6,975 nt of DNA from Arthrobacter sp. (GTDB lineage Bacteria > Actinomycetota > Actinomycetes > Actinomycetales > Micrococcaceae): positions 1-6,975 of the forward strand of contig JAODMA010000053.1 in assembly GCA_025464545.1 (NCBI GenBank), in the 5' to 3' direction. The number at the start of each line of letters is the position of its first letter. Position 1 is the first letter of the stretch. The notes beneath the pieces were generated by a model, which was given only the letters and a program-made list of their open reading frames with translations, searched no databases and was not told where the DNA came from. The position numbers were made by a program, and so were the translations under genes. Shown here piece by piece: positions 6,291 through 6,975 of this stretch.

Positions 6291-6975
<685 letters not shown>

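Overview
The window is a GC-rich chromosomal segment of a high-GC Gram-positive bacterium. The protein sequences look like the Arthrobacter/Micrococcaceae group; this rests on recalled family sequences, not a search. Every identifiable gene is on the + strand and is a core or housekeeping gene. I see no mobile element, CRISPR array, tRNA or rRNA, and no convincing undescribed system. The most interesting signals are in the non-coding gaps.

Layout: (1) bases 1-248 hold the 3' end of a PlsC-type 1-acylglycerol-3-phosphate acyltransferase. (2) uvrC (292-2322) encodes the nucleotide-excision-repair nuclease subunit, apparently from a leaderless mRNA whose -10 box lies just before the GTG start. 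(3) A 117-bp gap follows, with a 12-bp direct repeat and two mutually exclusive hairpins. (4) rapZ, yvcK and whiA (2440-5373) form a tight operon: the first two overlap by one base and the last two are 10 bp apart. (5) A sod gene (5540-6163) has its own -10 box and a leader of about 145 nt. (6) A 269-bp gap holds a very strong terminator-like stem followed by a structured leader. (7) gap (6433 onward) encodes glyceraldehyde-3-phosphate dehydrogenase and runs off the window.

How the genes fit together: rapZ-yvcK-whiA is a deeply conserved Gram-positive cluster linking nucleotide/sugar-nucleotide sensing (RapZ, YvcK) and the DNA-binding regulator WhiA to cell-wall growth and division. In many actinobacteria this cluster is followed directly by gap-pgk-tpiA. 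Here a Mn-type superoxide dismutase gene sits between whiA and gap and is bounded by its own promoter candidate and terminator, so it looks like a separate transcription unit placed between the regulatory operon and the glycolytic operon.
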